Assembly (NCBI GenBank): GCA_024636075.1
Contig: JAGXHS010000061.1
Coordinates: forward strand, 1-20,681
Reading direction: 5' to 3'
Origin: Propionibacteriaceae bacterium
GTDB lineage: Bacteria > Actinomycetota > Actinomycetes > Propionibacteriales > Propionibacteriaceae
DNA: 20,681 bases
Shown piece after piece: positions 7,432 through 16,595 of this stretch. Positions within the stretch are counted from its first letter, which is position 1; each line of letters opens with the position of its first letter. The position numbers and the translations under genes are program-made. A model generated the notes under the pieces. That model was not told the origin of the DNA and did no database searches. It saw only the letters and a program-made list of their open reading frames with translations.

Positions 7432-8316
7432 ATGAAGATCGGAATGATCGGGCTCGGCAAGATGGGCGGGAACATGCGTGACCGCCTCCGCAACGACGAT
7501 CACGAGGTCGTTGGCTTCGACATGAATCCCGACATCTCCGATGCCGGGGATCTGGCCGATCTGATTTCCCAGTTGGATCAGAGCCCTCGCATCGTCTGGG
7601 TGATGGTGCCCGAAGGAGTGGTGGATTCGGTCATTGAGGATCTGACCGAACTGCTGGACGAGGGTGACATCGTCATCGACGGTGGAAACTCGCAGTGGAC
7701 CAATGACAAACGCCACGCTGACAAACTCTCCGAGCAGGGTGTGCATTTCGTTGACTGCGGTGTCTCCGGGGGTGTGTGGGGAATCACCGAAGGCTATGGC
7801 CTGATGGCCGGGGGCGACGAGGCCGACATCGAGGTCTGCCAGCCGATCTTCGACAGTCTGAAACCACCGGAGGACGACGGCTTCGTCCATGCGGGCGGCC
7901 ACGGGGCGGGGCACTTCGCGAAGATGGTCCACAACGGCATCGAGTACGCCCTGATGCAGGCCTACGCCGAAGGCTGGGAGATGTTGATGACGTCCGATGA
8001 GGTGACCCGTGTGCCGGAAGTCTTCAAGTCCTGGCGCAGCGGCACGGTGATCCGGTCCTGGTTGCTGGAATTGATGGTCGTTGCGATGGACAAGGATCCA
8101 AACCTGGATCAGATCGCCGGCTGGGCCGATGACTCCGGTGAGGGACGATGGACCGTTCAGGGCGCCATCGACCTTGCGGTGCCGGTTCCAGCGATTGCAT
8201 CAGCTCTGTTCGCCAGGTTCGTCTCCCGCCAGGACGACTCACCCGCGATGAAGATGATTGCCGCGATGCGCAATGAGTTCGGTGGCCATGCCACCAAGTC
8301 CAGCAACGAGCACTGA
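7432..8316 (+). CDS. gnd: 6-phosphogluconate dehydrogenase, decarboxylating (short, probably NAD-type)
   Basis: The enzyme oxidatively decarboxylates 6-phosphogluconate to ribulose 5-phosphate in the pentose phosphate pathway. The 294-residue protein is the short form (about 300 residues versus about 470 for the long NADP enzymes). It has the dinucleotide motif GLGKMGGN (7-14), DGGNS (83-87), the substrate loop DCGVSGGVWGITEGYGLMAGG (108-128, overlapping DCGVSGG signature) and the catalytic GHFAKMVHNGIEY with K164, N168 and E171. Strand beta-2 ends in GFDMN with Asp30, which usually favours NAD over NADP (inference). ATG 7432 has GGAGG 8 nt upstream. A gnd gene between dnaN and recF is also seen in Streptomyces. 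Confidence 0.94.
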   Translation: MKIGMIGLGKMGGNMRDRLRNDDHEVVGFDMNPDISDAGDLADLISQLDQSPRIVWVMVPEGVVDSVIEDLTELLDEGDIVIDGGNSQWTNDKRHADKLSEQGVHFVDCGVSGGVWGITEGYGLMAGGDEADIEVCQPIFDSLKPPEDDGFVHAGGHGAGHFAKMVHNGIEYALMQAYAEGWEMLMTSDEVTRVPEVFKSWRSGTVIRSWLLELMVVAMDKDPNLDQIAGWADDSGEGRWTVQGAIDLAVPVPAIASALFARFVSRQDDSPAMKMIAAMRNEFGGHATKSSNEH

Positions 8317-8320
8317 CATC

Positions 8321-8334
8321 CACCGGCTCCGGTG
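8321..8334. terminator. Small hairpin after gnd
   Basis: CACCGG and CCGGTG are perfect arms around a 2-nt centre, 5 bp after the gnd stop. No T-run follows, so terminator function is uncertain. It could equally be a binding palindrome upstream of recF. Confidence 0.3.
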
Positions 8335-8436
8335 ATCGCGGTGAACGCCGCCGGTCGAGAAACCGGTGGTGTGTACTGTGGTGCGCCGGAGGGCCGGGAG
8401 AACCATCGGCGTGGCGTTTCGGCCTAGGATCGGACA

Positions 8437-9678
8437 GTGTTCGTCACCCACCTCAGCCTCGTCGACTTCCGCAGCTATGCAGCTGTGGACGTTGCCATGG
8501 GAGCTGGTGTGATGCTCTTCGTCGGCAGCAACGGTCAAGGCAAGACCAACCTCGTCGAAGCTGTGGAATACCTCTCCAGCCTCTCGAGTCATCGGGTGTC
8601 ATCCGATACTCCGTTGGTCCGGGCCGGATCAGGTCAGGCATTGGTCAGAGGTCGGGTCCAGGCATCGGGCCAGGATGGGCGGAACCTGCTGCTGGAGGTC
8701 GAGATCAACCCCGGCAGGGCGAACCGCGCACGAATCAACAAAGCGCCACTGACAAGGGCTCGTGACGTCCTCGGCGTGCTGCGTACGGTGGTGTTCTCAC
8801 CGGAGGACCTGGCGATCGTGAAGGGTGATCCAGTCGATCGGCGCAACTTCCTCGATGGGCTGGTGGTCACCAGATGGCCGCGGATGGCAGGTGTCAGATC
8901 GGACTACGACCGGATCCTGAAGCAGCGCAACACCTTGTTGAAGAGTCTCGCGGGTCGGCTGCACCGCGCACCCGACCCTGATGCCCTGCCAACACTCGAC
9001 GTGTGGGACCAGCAGCTGTCAGTGGTCGCGGCGGAACTCCTGGCGGCCAGGCTGGACACCCTGCGTGAGGTGATGCCCCATGTCAGCGACGCCTACGCCG
9101 CGATAGCCCCGGTGAACAACGAGGCTCGGGCGGAATACCGGGCGTCGATCGACCTGACAGGGGTCGATCCGCGGCAGAGCGCATCGATCGAGGAGTTGCA
9201 GCAGCGGGTGCTCGCAGCGATGGACGAGAAGCGAGGCGACGAAATGCGCCGCGGCGTGTCGTTGGTGGGGCCGCACCGTGACGATGTCAGTCTCTCCATC
9301 GGTGAGTTGCCGGCCAAGGGATACGCCTCCCATGGAGAAGCCTGGTCGCTCGCACTGGCGCTACGACTTGGCTCCTACGCGTTGCTCCGTGCCGATGGAG
9401 TCGAGCCCGTGCTGGTTCTTGACGATGTTTTCGCGGAGCTGGACGTGCAGCGTCGGGAACGTCTCGCCGCGCGGATCCTGGAGGCGGAGCAGGTGATCAT
9501 CACCGCGGCAGTTGTTTCAGATGTTCCGGAGCAGTTGCAGCAGGCCCACGGCGGACAACGCTTCACGGTCAACGCTGGCACAGTCGTTGCTGATGAACCG
9601 GCAGGCACATTCGTTGCCGATCAACCGGCGGGGGCGTCTGCGACCCCGGCCCCAACAGGCGAACGGAATCACCGATGA
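8437..9678 (+). CDS. recF: DNA replication and repair protein RecF
   Basis: RecF is an SMC-like ATPase that with RecO and RecR loads RecA at gapped DNA. The 413-residue protein starts with FVTHLSLVDFRSYA. It shows Walker A GSNGQGKTN (30-38), the FSPEDLAIVKGDPVDRRNFLD segment region (120-140), the ABC signature-like SHGEAWSLALALR (298-310) and Walker B LVLDDVFAELD (326-336). The C-terminus extends about 35 residues beyond the usual end with a low-complexity Ala/Pro/Thr tail containing VADEPAG and VADQPAG repeats. The GTG start has AGGA about 7 nt upstream. The stop overlaps the next gene as ATGA. Confidence 0.95.
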   Translation: MFVTHLSLVDFRSYAAVDVAMGAGVMLFVGSNGQGKTNLVEAVEYLSSLSSHRVSSDTPLVRAGSGQALVRGRVQASGQDGRNLLLEVEINPGRANRARINKAPLTRARDVLGVLRTVVFSPEDLAIVKGDPVDRRNFLDGLVVTRWPRMAGVRSDYDRILKQRNTLLKSLAGRLHRAPDPDALPTLDVWDQQLSVVAAELLAARLDTLREVMPHVSDAYAAIAPVNNEARAEYRASIDLTGVDPRQSASIEELQQRVLAAMDEKRGDEMRRGVSLVGPHRDDVSLSIGELPAKGYASHGEAWSLALALRLGSYALLRADGVEPVLVLDDVFAELDVQRRERLAARILEAEQVIITAAVVSDVPEQLQQAHGGQRFTVNAGTVVADEPAGTFVADQPAGASATPAPTGERNHR

Positions 9679-10256
9679 CTACCCCCCGGGAATCTGGCCA
9701 GGAGCCGACTGAGGCTGACGGATCCGGCGCTCGCCCGGGCTCGGGTGCCGCGCACGATCCATTGGGACTTGATGTGGCTCGTCAGGTGGCGCAGCGAACC
9801 AGCAGCGGCCTGCCGCCAGCGCGCACCGGCCCCAAGCGCCGACCGTTTGTGCGGCGCTCAATCACCGATGGTCTGCGTTCCGGTGCCGGACCCGATGCAC
9901 GTGATCCTCAGCTGGTGGGTGATGTGGTGGATCGTCTCGTCGACGGCCGGGGCTGGCGGCGAGAGTTGAAGCTTCGCACCCTGCTGGAGAGCTGGGCCGA
10001 GCTCGTCGGCCCGGTGAATGCCGCCCATTCAACAGCCGAGTCGTATGCCGACGGAGTGTTGATCGTGCGTGCCGAAGCCACGGTGTGGGCCAGTTCGCTG
10101 AGGACGCTGGCTCCCCAACTGGTCGCTGAACTGAACCGCAGATTGGGGGAAGGCACGGTCACCCGGCTCATCGTCAAGGGTCCGGCAGCTCCATCCTGGA
10201 AGCATGGTCGGCGCAGCGTTCGCGACGGACGTGGACCACGCGACACCTATGGATGA
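9675..10256 (+). CDS. DUF721 / DciA-like protein
   Basis: The 193-residue protein has a long disordered N-terminal region (about 1-75), a basic stretch (GPKRRPFVRR), and a DUF721/DciA domain near residues 80-170: WAELVGPVNAAHSTAESYADGVLIV, WASSLRTLAPQLVAEL and RLGEGTVTRLIVKGP. DciA proteins load or operate the replicative helicase DnaB in bacteria lacking DnaC/DnaI. Actinobacterial members sit between recF and gyrB, as here. Translation is coupled to recF by the ATGA overlap at 9675-9678. A helicase-operator role is known for the family and is inferred here. Confidence 0.85.
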   Translation: MTTPRESGQEPTEADGSGARPGSGAAHDPLGLDVARQVAQRTSSGLPPARTGPKRRPFVRRSITDGLRSGAGPDARDPQLVGDVVDRLVDGRGWRRELKLRTLLESWAELVGPVNAAHSTAESYADGVLIVRAEATVWASSLRTLAPQLVAELNRRLGEGTVTRLIVKGPAAPSWKHGRRSVRDGRGPRDTYG

Positions 10257-10565
10257 GTTGGCTGCCACCAAGTGTTCCGGTCGTTGACTGGTGAGCCTGG
10301 GCTCGGTCGAAGGACGCCTCGCGGGCCCCACGGGCACTAGGGGGGTGCCTCAGCTGGTCGCCAGCCGCTCCCATCGGGCACTCATCGCCTGCGCGGGGCA
10401 TTCGTGGGGAACCGAGTACCAAACATGACGGAGTTTCCTTGCCTGTTTGGTAGACTTTACGAGGTTGACCGAAATCGGCCGGCCAGCAATCTCACGTCCT
10501 ACTGGATGCGACGCCAACTCCCGCTGACACAGCGGCATCAGGTGTAGATGAAGGAGCAAGCACAG
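10257..10565. promoter_or_regulatory. Intergenic region upstream of gyrB
   Basis: This 309-base stretch shows no gene on the plus strand. It contains a hairpin GGCAC/GTGCC (10333-10349) that may end recF-DUF721 transcription, a candidate promoter with TAGACT (10451-10456) as -10 and TGACGG (10426-10431) as a weak -35 at 19-bp spacing, and the inverted repeat described separately. Downstream of the -10 the sequence is about 100 nt of leader before the gyrB ribosome-binding site AAGGAG (10551-10556). Confidence 0.5.
10417..10452. promoter_or_regulatory. Perfect 9-nt inverted repeat over the gyrB promoter
   Basis: TACCAAACA (10417-10425) and TGTTTGGTA (10444-10452) are exact reverse complements separated by 18 nt. 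The right arm runs into the candidate -10 TAGACT and the candidate -35 lies just inside the left arm. The half-sites are 27 bp apart, about two and a half helical turns. The arrangement fits an operator or a DNA-topology-sensitive element; no regulator is identified. Confidence 0.65.
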
Positions 10566-12623
10566 GTGAATGACCACACCGACGATACCGTCGTGTTCGA
10601 GGATTCCCACGATGAGATCGAGGAGGCCATCACCGAACGGTTGGAGAACCTGACCGACTCCAACGACCACAGTGTGGGTGAGGACTACGACGCCAGTCAG
10701 ATCACTGTTCTGGAGGGCCTCGAGGCTGTCCGCAAGCGGCCCGGTATGTACATCGGTTCCACCGGTGAGCGAGGTCTGCACCACCTTGTGTACGAGATCG
10801 TGGACAACTCCGTCGACGAGTCCCTGGCCGGTCACGCGGACACCATTTTTGTGGAGCTGCTTCCCAACGGCGGTTGCCGGGTGTCCGACAACGGACGAGG
10901 GATTCCTGTCAAGGAACATCCGATAGAGAAGATCCCGACCGTCACGCTGGTGTTGACGGTGTTGCACGCCGGCGGCACGTTCGGCAACGGTGGCTACAAG
11001 GTCTCCGGTGGTCTGCACGGTGTCGGATCCTCGGTGGTGAACGCACTCTCCGAAGCACTTGAAGTGACCGTCAGGCGCGACGGGTACTCCTGGTGCCAGA
11101 GTTTCCAGCTCGGCGTGCCCACGGGCGAGTTGGTCCGAGGTGAGGCCACCGACGAGACCGGGACCACGGTCACCTTCTTTCCCTCGAAACAGATCTTCGA
11201 GACCACTGACTTCTCCTACGAGACCCTTGCCACCCGGCTGCGTGAGATGGCTTTCCTGAACAAGGGCCTGCGCATCGTGATGACCGACTCGCGTCCCGAC
11301 CACGTCGATGACGCCGGCGATGGGATCCACGATGAGTACATGTACGTCGACGGGCTGATCGACTACGTCAAATACTTGAACACGAACCGCGACCCGATCC
11401 ATCCGTCGGTGATCGCCGTTGAGGCGTACTCCGAGAACCAGGGCATCGGGGTGGAGATCGCGATGCAGTGGAACACTTCCTACACGTCGTCGCTGCACAC
11501 CTTCGCCAACACCATCAACACTCACGAGGGCGGAACCCACGAAGAGGGCTTCCGCACCGCGTTGACCACGACGGTCAACAAGTGGGGTGAAGCGTGGGGT
11601 TTGGTGAAGAAGCGCGAAGATCGGGTCTCCGGCGATGACATCCGTGAAGGGCTGACAGCCATCGTGTCGGTGAAGCTGGCCGACCCACAGTTCGAGGGCC
11701 AGACGAAGACCAGGCTCGGCAACAGCGAGGCCCGTTCCTTCGTGCAGCGGGTGGTCAACGACCGGCTGGGTGACTGGTTCGAGCGCAATCCCGGTGAGGG
11801 CCGCGACATCGTGCGCAAGTCCCAGGCTGCTGCTGCTGCACGAATTGCCGCGCGAAGAGCCCGCGACATCGCGCGCAATCGCAAGGGGCTGCTCGGGAAC
11901 TCCTCGTTGCCCGGCAAGCTGTCGGACTGCCAATCCACGGATCCCACCGAGTGTGAGGTCTTCATCGTGGAGGGCGACTCCGCCGGGGGCTCGGCCAAGG
12001 GCGGACGAGACCCGCGCACCCAGGCGATCCTGCCGATCCGCGGCAAGATCCTGAACGTCGAGAAGGCGCGGATCGATCGCATCCTGCAGAACAAGGAGGT
12101 CGAGGCGATCATCAACGCTCTCGGCACCGGGGTGCACGACGACTTCGACATCAACCGGCTGCGCTATCACAAGGTCGTGTTGATGGCCGATGCCGACGTC
12201 GACGGCGCCCACATCCGCACCCTGCTGCTGACATTGCTGTTCCGCTTCATGAAGCCGCTGATCGATCGCGGTCACATCTATCTGGCTCAGCCGCCGCTGT
12301 TCCGGTTGCGGTGGACGAACTCACCGCATGAGTTGGCCTACAACGACGCCGAACGTGATGCGCTGCGCGACGAGGGTTTCCGAGCGGGCAAGAAGCTGCC
12401 CAGCGTCAACCCGATCCAGCGCTACAAGGGTCTGGGTGAGATGAACGCTGACGATCTGTGGAACACCACGATGGATCCGGAGGGACGCATCCTGCTCCAG
12501 GTCACCCTGGAAGACGCCGCCCGCGCCGACGAGATGTTCTCAGTTCTGATGGGTGAGGACGTTGAGCAACGCCGGCACTTCATCCAACGCAACGCCCGCG
12601 ACGTCCGCTTCCTCGACATCTGA
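10566..12623 (+). CDS. gyrB: DNA gyrase subunit B
   Basis: GyrB provides the ATPase of gyrase, which introduces negative supercoils. With GTG 10566 it has 685 residues, the usual actinobacterial length without the enterobacterial insert. The GHKL ATPase domain shows VYEIVDNSVDE (Glu77, Asn81), DNGRGIP (Asp108) and GGLHGVG (148-154). The Toprim domain shows EGDSAGG (about 469-475) and DADVDGAH (542-549). The C-terminal QRYKGLGEMN completes the set. GTG 10566 has AAGGAG 9 nt upstream; the in-frame ATG at 10548 adds 6 residues but lacks a good ribosome-binding site and contains that AAGGAG. gyrA follows after 78 bp. Confidence 0.96.
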   Translation: MNDHTDDTVVFEDSHDEIEEAITERLENLTDSNDHSVGEDYDASQITVLEGLEAVRKRPGMYIGSTGERGLHHLVYEIVDNSVDESLAGHADTIFVELLPNGGCRVSDNGRGIPVKEHPIEKIPTVTLVLTVLHAGGTFGNGGYKVSGGLHGVGSSVVNALSEALEVTVRRDGYSWCQSFQLGVPTGELVRGEATDETGTTVTFFPSKQIFETTDFSYETLATRLREMAFLNKGLRIVMTDSRPDHVDDAGDGIHDEYMYVDGLIDYVKYLNTNRDPIHPSVIAVEAYSENQGIGVEIAMQWNTSYTSSLHTFANTINTHEGGTHEEGFRTALTTTVNKWGEAWGLVKKREDRVSGDDIREGLTAIVSVKLADPQFEGQTKTRLGNSEARSFVQRVVNDRLGDWFERNPGEGRDIVRKSQAAAAARIAARRARDIARNRKGLLGNSSLPGKLSDCQSTDPTECEVFIVEGDSAGGSAKGGRDPRTQAILPIRGKILNVEKARIDRILQNKEVEAIINALGTGVHDDFDINRLRYHKVVLMADADVDGAHIRTLLLTLLFRFMKPLIDRGHIYLAQPPLFRLRWTNSPHELAYNDAERDALRDEGFRAGKKLPSVNPIQRYKGLGEMNADDLWNTTMDPEGRILLQVTLEDAARADEMFSVLMGEDVEQRRHFIQRNARDVRFLDI

Positions 12624-12701
12624 GCCCCGCATCTTGATCACAATCCACCCTGACCGTGCCTGCCGAACGGTACATGAGGGAATCACAGCAAGGAACTCCC
12701 G

Positions 12702-15362
12702 ATGACCGACACTCCGCAGGGACCACAAGACCCGCAGCAGCCGGCCGAGAGCACCATCGAAGTACCAAAGGGCGGCCGTACGGAACCGATCGACCTGCAG
12801 GACGAGATCCAGAAGTCCTACCTCGACTACGCGATGAGCGTGATCGTCGGCCGGGCGCTGCCGGATGTCCGCGATGGGTTGAAACCTGTGCACCGCCGGG
12901 TGCTGTACGCGATGTACGACGGCGGCTACCGCCCCGACCGTGGCTGGAACAAGTGCTCCCGCGTCGTCGGTGAGGTGATGGGTCTGTACCATCCGCATGG
13001 CGACTCGGCGATCTACGACACGTTGGTCCGGTTGGCGCAGCCGTGGGTGATGCGCGCGCCGCTGGTGACGGGGCAGGGCAACTTCGGTTCCGCCGGCGAC
13101 GACAAGGCCGCCGCCATGCGGTACACCGAGTCCAAGATGGCCCCTTTGGCGATGGAGATGGTGCGCGAAATCGACCAGGAGACGGTCGATTTCAAGCCCA
13201 ACTACGACAACAAGAACACCGAACCGGTGGTGTTGCCGGCTCGTTTCCCGAACCTGCTGGTGAACGGGTCCACCGGTATCGCGGTGGGCATGGCGACCAA
13301 CATCCCCACCCACAACCTGCGCGAGGTCAACGAGGCGGTTCAGTGGGCGCTGGAGCATCCCGAAGCCGATGCAGCGGAGCTACTCGCGGCCTCGATGGAG
13401 ATGATCAAGGGTCCCGACTTCCCCAATGGCGCACTGATCGTCGGACGTCATGGCATTGAGGACGCCTACCGAACCGGCCGCGGATCGGTCACGATGCGTG
13501 CGGTGATGGATATCGAGGAAGACAAGAGTGGCCGCCAGACACTGGTGGTGACCGAACTTCCCTACATGTGCAACCCGGACCGGTTGAGCGAGAAGATCGC
13601 CGATCTGGTGAACTCCGGCAAGATCACCGGCATCTCGGCGATCCGTGATGACACCTCGGCCCGCACCGGACAGCGGTTGGTGATCGTGCTGAAGCGCGAC
13701 GCCCGGCCGCGCGTGGTGATGAACAACCTCTACAAGCACACCCAGCTGCAGGACACCTTCGGCTGCAACATGCTGGCCCTGGTGGATGAGGTGCCGCGAA
13801 CACTTCGGCTCGACCAGTTCATCAGCTACTGGATCACCCACCAGGTCGAGGTGATCCAGCGCCGCACGGCCTACCAGCTGAAGGAAGCCGAACGGGCAGC
13901 CCACCTGGACCGGGGCCTGGTCAAGGCACTGGACCGTCTGGATGAAGTAATCGCGCTGATCCGTGCCTCCCGCGACGTTGAGGTGGCCCGGTCAGGCCTG
14001 AAGGACCTGCTCGACATCGACGAAGACCAGGCCAACCACATCCTCAACACCCAGCTGCGTCGTCTGGCGGCGATGGAGATCCAGCAGATCGTCGACCGAT
14101 TGGCGAAGCTCGAGGCCCGAATCGCCGACTTGCAGGACATCCTGGCCAACGAGGCACGGCAGCGTCGGATCATCTCCGCGGAGCTCACCGAGATCGTGGA
14201 GAAGTTCGGCGACGAACGCCGCACCAGGATCATCGCCGCTGACGGGGATTTCTCCGACGAGGACTTCATCCCCGACGAGGAGGTGGTGGTCACCATCACC
14301 CATGGTGGGTACGCCAAGCGCACCCGCACAGACCAGTACCGGGTGCAGCGTCGTGGCGGTCGTGGGGTCCGGGGCGCCACGTTGCGAGCCGATGACGAAG
14401 TGGCTCATCTGTTCGCGACCACCAACCACCAGTGGGTGCTGTTCTTCACGAACCTCGGCCGGGTGTATCGGGCGAAGGTGTGGCAGCTGCCGGAGGCTGG
14501 TCGGGATGCCAAGGGAGGGCACGTCGCTGGCCTGTTGAGCTTCCTTCCCGAGGAGCACATCGCACAGGTGGTGACCCTGCGAACCTACGAGGATTCAGAA
14601 TCCTTGGTGCTGGCCACCCGCAACGGGCTGATGAAGAAGTCTGCGCTGCCCCTGTTCGACTCTCCACGTCAGGCGGGATTGATCGCGATCAACTTCCGTG
14701 AGGACGACGACGAGCTGATCGGTGCCGCACTGTGCAGCGCCGAGGATGACGTGCTGCTGATCTCCACCAAGGGACAAGCCATCCGCTTCTCTGCCGACGA
14801 CGATCAGCTGCGCCCGATGGGTCGGGCCACGTCGGGCGTCACCGGAATGAAGTTCCGTGCCGGTGACCAACTGTTGAGCATGAGCATCATCAGTGCCGAC
14901 ATGGATGAGGATGATCGCTATGTTTTCACCGTCACGGATGGTGGCTACGGCAAACGCACCGCGGTGAGCGAGTACCGGCGACAGAACCGCGGTGGTCTGG
15001 GCATCAAGGCGATGCGACTGAACGAGGACCGTGGCTCCCTCGTGGGTGGCTTGGTGGTGGGCGAATCCGATGAGGTGATCGCCATCAAGACCAGCGGACA
15101 AATCACCCGCAGCTCGGTGACCGAGGTGGCCGTCAAGGGTCGCGACACGATGGGTGTGAAGTTCGTCGGGGTCCGCGGTGACGACGCAGTGTCGGTGATT
15201 GCCATCAACCCGGAAGCCCATGTAGAGGCAGAGGCAGCCGTCGAGGAGAACGAAGCACCAGCTTCAACCGAATCCGGTGATCCAGCCGGTAGCGTGGTCC
15301 CAGACACACCCGACGCGGATGTGACCGATTCCGGCGAGCAGCAGGAGGACGACGGTGAGTGA
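12702..15362 (+). CDS. gyrA: DNA gyrase subunit A
   Basis: GyrA breaks and rejoins DNA in the gyrase tetramer. The 886-residue protein has the catalytic tyrosine Y141 in AAMRYTE, preceded by R140, and the quinolone region HPHGDSAIYD with S102 and D106 unchanged (the positions equivalent to Ser83 and Asp87 of E. coli). That suggests no classical gyrA resistance substitution. The GyrA box QRRGGRG is at 549-555 and begins the six-bladed C-terminal domain. The last 50 residues are an acidic, non-conserved tail. ATG 12702 has AAGGA 7 nt upstream. The stop overlaps the next gene by 8 nt (GTGAGTGA). Confidence 0.97.
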   Translation: MTDTPQGPQDPQQPAESTIEVPKGGRTEPIDLQDEIQKSYLDYAMSVIVGRALPDVRDGLKPVHRRVLYAMYDGGYRPDRGWNKCSRVVGEVMGLYHPHGDSAIYDTLVRLAQPWVMRAPLVTGQGNFGSAGDDKAAAMRYTESKMAPLAMEMVREIDQETVDFKPNYDNKNTEPVVLPARFPNLLVNGSTGIAVGMATNIPTHNLREVNEAVQWALEHPEADAAELLAASMEMIKGPDFPNGALIVGRHGIEDAYRTGRGSVTMRAVMDIEEDKSGRQTLVVTELPYMCNPDRLSEKIADLVNSGKITGISAIRDDTSARTGQRLVIVLKRDARPRVVMNNLYKHTQLQDTFGCNMLALVDEVPRTLRLDQFISYWITHQVEVIQRRTAYQLKEAERAAHLDRGLVKALDRLDEVIALIRASRDVEVARSGLKDLLDIDEDQANHILNTQLRRLAAMEIQQIVDRLAKLEARIADLQDILANEARQRRIISAELTEIVEKFGDERRTRIIAADGDFSDEDFIPDEEVVVTITHGGYAKRTRTDQYRVQRRGGRGVRGATLRADDEVAHLFATTNHQWVLFFTNLGRVYRAKVWQLPEAGRDAKGGHVAGLLSFLPEEHIAQVVTLRTYEDSESLVLATRNGLMKKSALPLFDSPRQAGLIAINFREDDDELIGAALCSAEDDVLLISTKGQAIRFSADDDQLRPMGRATSGVTGMKFRAGDQLLSMSIISADMDEDDRYVFTVTDGGYGKRTAVSEYRRQNRGGLGIKAMRLNEDRGSLVGGLVVGESDEVIAIKTSGQITRSSVTEVAVKGRDTMGVKFVGVRGDDAVSVIAINPEAHVEAEAAVEENEAPASTESGDPAGSVVPDTPDADVTDSGEQQEDDGE

Positions 15363-16086
15363 AGAGACCCCCACCGAGGAGATGACTGCAGCCGGCGCCG
15401 GAGCAGATGACGCCAAGGACGCCCACACCCCGGCGACGTCGTCCGAGGGGGGCGTCAACGGTGCCGGGGACACCGATGAGTCGGTGCCGTTGTACCGCAG
15501 TTCCCGGATGGCCACGGCCGCCGCTGCTGCGGGTGCCACTGCGGCACGGGCCAAGGATGCCACCGGATCGGCCGCCACATCGGCCAAGAATGCTGTGAAG
15601 GCCAAGCTGCAGCAGGCCGATCAGGTGGTGAGCGAGCGCAGTGGTGCCACAGCCGGGGTGGAGGTTTCCCGGACCTCCGGATTGTCGGCCGTCGCCAGCC
15701 AGGCGCCGGTACGTCGCACTCGCAAGGCTCGGCTGCGGCTGTCCCGGGTCGATCCGTGGTCGGTGATGAAGACCACCTTCATGTTCGCCATTGCCGGTGC
15801 CATCGTGCTCTTCGTCGCTGTGTGGGTGCTGTGGGGCGTGATCGGTGCCTCCGGAGTTTTCGAGTCGGTCAACAAGGCAGTGAACGACCTGGTTGCCAGC
15901 CCCGACGCCGAGAACAGCTTCCGACTGGAGGAGTGGGTGAACACCAACAAGGTGTTGGGCTTCACCGCATTGGTGGGTGCCATCAACGTGGTGCTGTTCA
16001 CCGCGCTGACGACGCTCTTCTCATTCCTGTACAACCTGGCTGCCACCGTGCTCGGCGGTCTGGAAGTGACCCTCGCCGAGGACTGA
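15355..16086 (+). CDS. DUF3566 membrane protein
   Basis: This 243-residue protein has a long N-terminal cytoplasmic region followed by the DUF3566 domain at about 128-240, beginning RLRLSRVDPWSVMKTTF. Two transmembrane segments are visible at about 143-165 (FAIAGAIVLFVAVWVLWGVIG) and 200-228 (FTALVGAINVVLF onward). Residues 50-90 are an Ala-rich amphipathic stretch (SRMATAAAAAGATAARAKDATG) that may form a long helix. DUF3566 proteins are encoded directly after gyrA in actinobacteria; their function is not established. The GTG start lies within the gyrA stop (8-nt overlap), which couples translation to gyrA. Confidence 0.88.
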   Translation: MSEETPTEEMTAAGAGADDAKDAHTPATSSEGGVNGAGDTDESVPLYRSSRMATAAAAAGATAARAKDATGSAATSAKNAVKAKLQQADQVVSERSGATAGVEVSRTSGLSAVASQAPVRRTRKARLRLSRVDPWSVMKTTFMFAIAGAIVLFVAVWVLWGVIGASGVFESVNKAVNDLVASPDAENSFRLEEWVNTNKVLGFTALVGAINVVLFTALTTLFSFLYNLAATVLGGLEVTLAED

Positions 16087-16542
16087 TCAGTTGCGGGGAT
16101 CATCCGCTCGGTAGCGGTCCACCAACTGCGGCATGCTGATCCGACCAGCAAGCGCATCGATCACCTCGTAGGGGATCTTCTTCATGTTCGTGAAGCGGAT
16201 GCACGAGGCGCCCATCTTCAAGCTGTAGCCGCTGTCGGCGTAGGCTTCCGTGAACCAATCCTTCGCCTCCGGATCGGCGTACAGGCCCATGTGGTAGACG
16301 GCGATGTGACCCTTCTGGTTGGCGATGCTGATGAACGGCACCGGTAGCTCCGGGGTGGGGTGGTAGCCCGCCGGGTAGACCGAAAAGGGCACCACCCAGC
16401 CCGGCATGCCGTAGGTGATCCGGTGTTCGAAGCCAGGATCGATGTGCTGCTTGATGCCGTGATACAGCCGCAGGAATGGATCCCTACGTGGTGACTCCAG
16501 CGAGGCGAGATAGTCAGTGACGGTGGCTGGCGCGTCTGTCAT
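16087..16542 (-). CDS. DUF1801 (YdhG-like) domain protein
   Basis: The 151-residue soluble protein resembles DUF1801 proteins: TVTDYLASLESPRRDPFLRLYHGI, then ITYGMPGW, then PFISIANQKGHIAVYHMGLY, and a C-terminal GASCIRFTNMKKIPYEVIDALAGRI region. The molecular function of the family is unknown. The gene converges on DUF3566 with no gap: the two stop codons share the palindrome TGATCA (16084-16089). No clear ribosome-binding site precedes the ATG at 16540-16542. Confidence 0.82.
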   Translation of the reverse strand: MTDAPATVTDYLASLESPRRDPFLRLYHGIKQHIDPGFEHRITYGMPGWVVPFSVYPAGYHPTPELPVPFISIANQKGHIAVYHMGLYADPEAKDWFTEAYADSGYSLKMGASCIRFTNMKKIPYEVIDALAGRISMPQLVDRYRADDPRN

Positions 16543-16595
16543 GTGGTGACCGTAGCTCTCGAACCTGACAGTCGCTGGATGGATCGCCTCCCGAG

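Noticed and set aside
10350..12275. A 641-codon open frame on the minus strand opposite gyrB
   Set aside because: It lies fully antisense to a certain gyrB, has no recognisable domain and consists of the His/Val/Asp/Leu-rich pattern expected from the complement of high-GC codons.
13005..13025. Quinolone-resistance substitutions in gyrA
   Set aside because: The region reads GDSAIYD with Ser and Asp intact, so no classical resistance change is seen.
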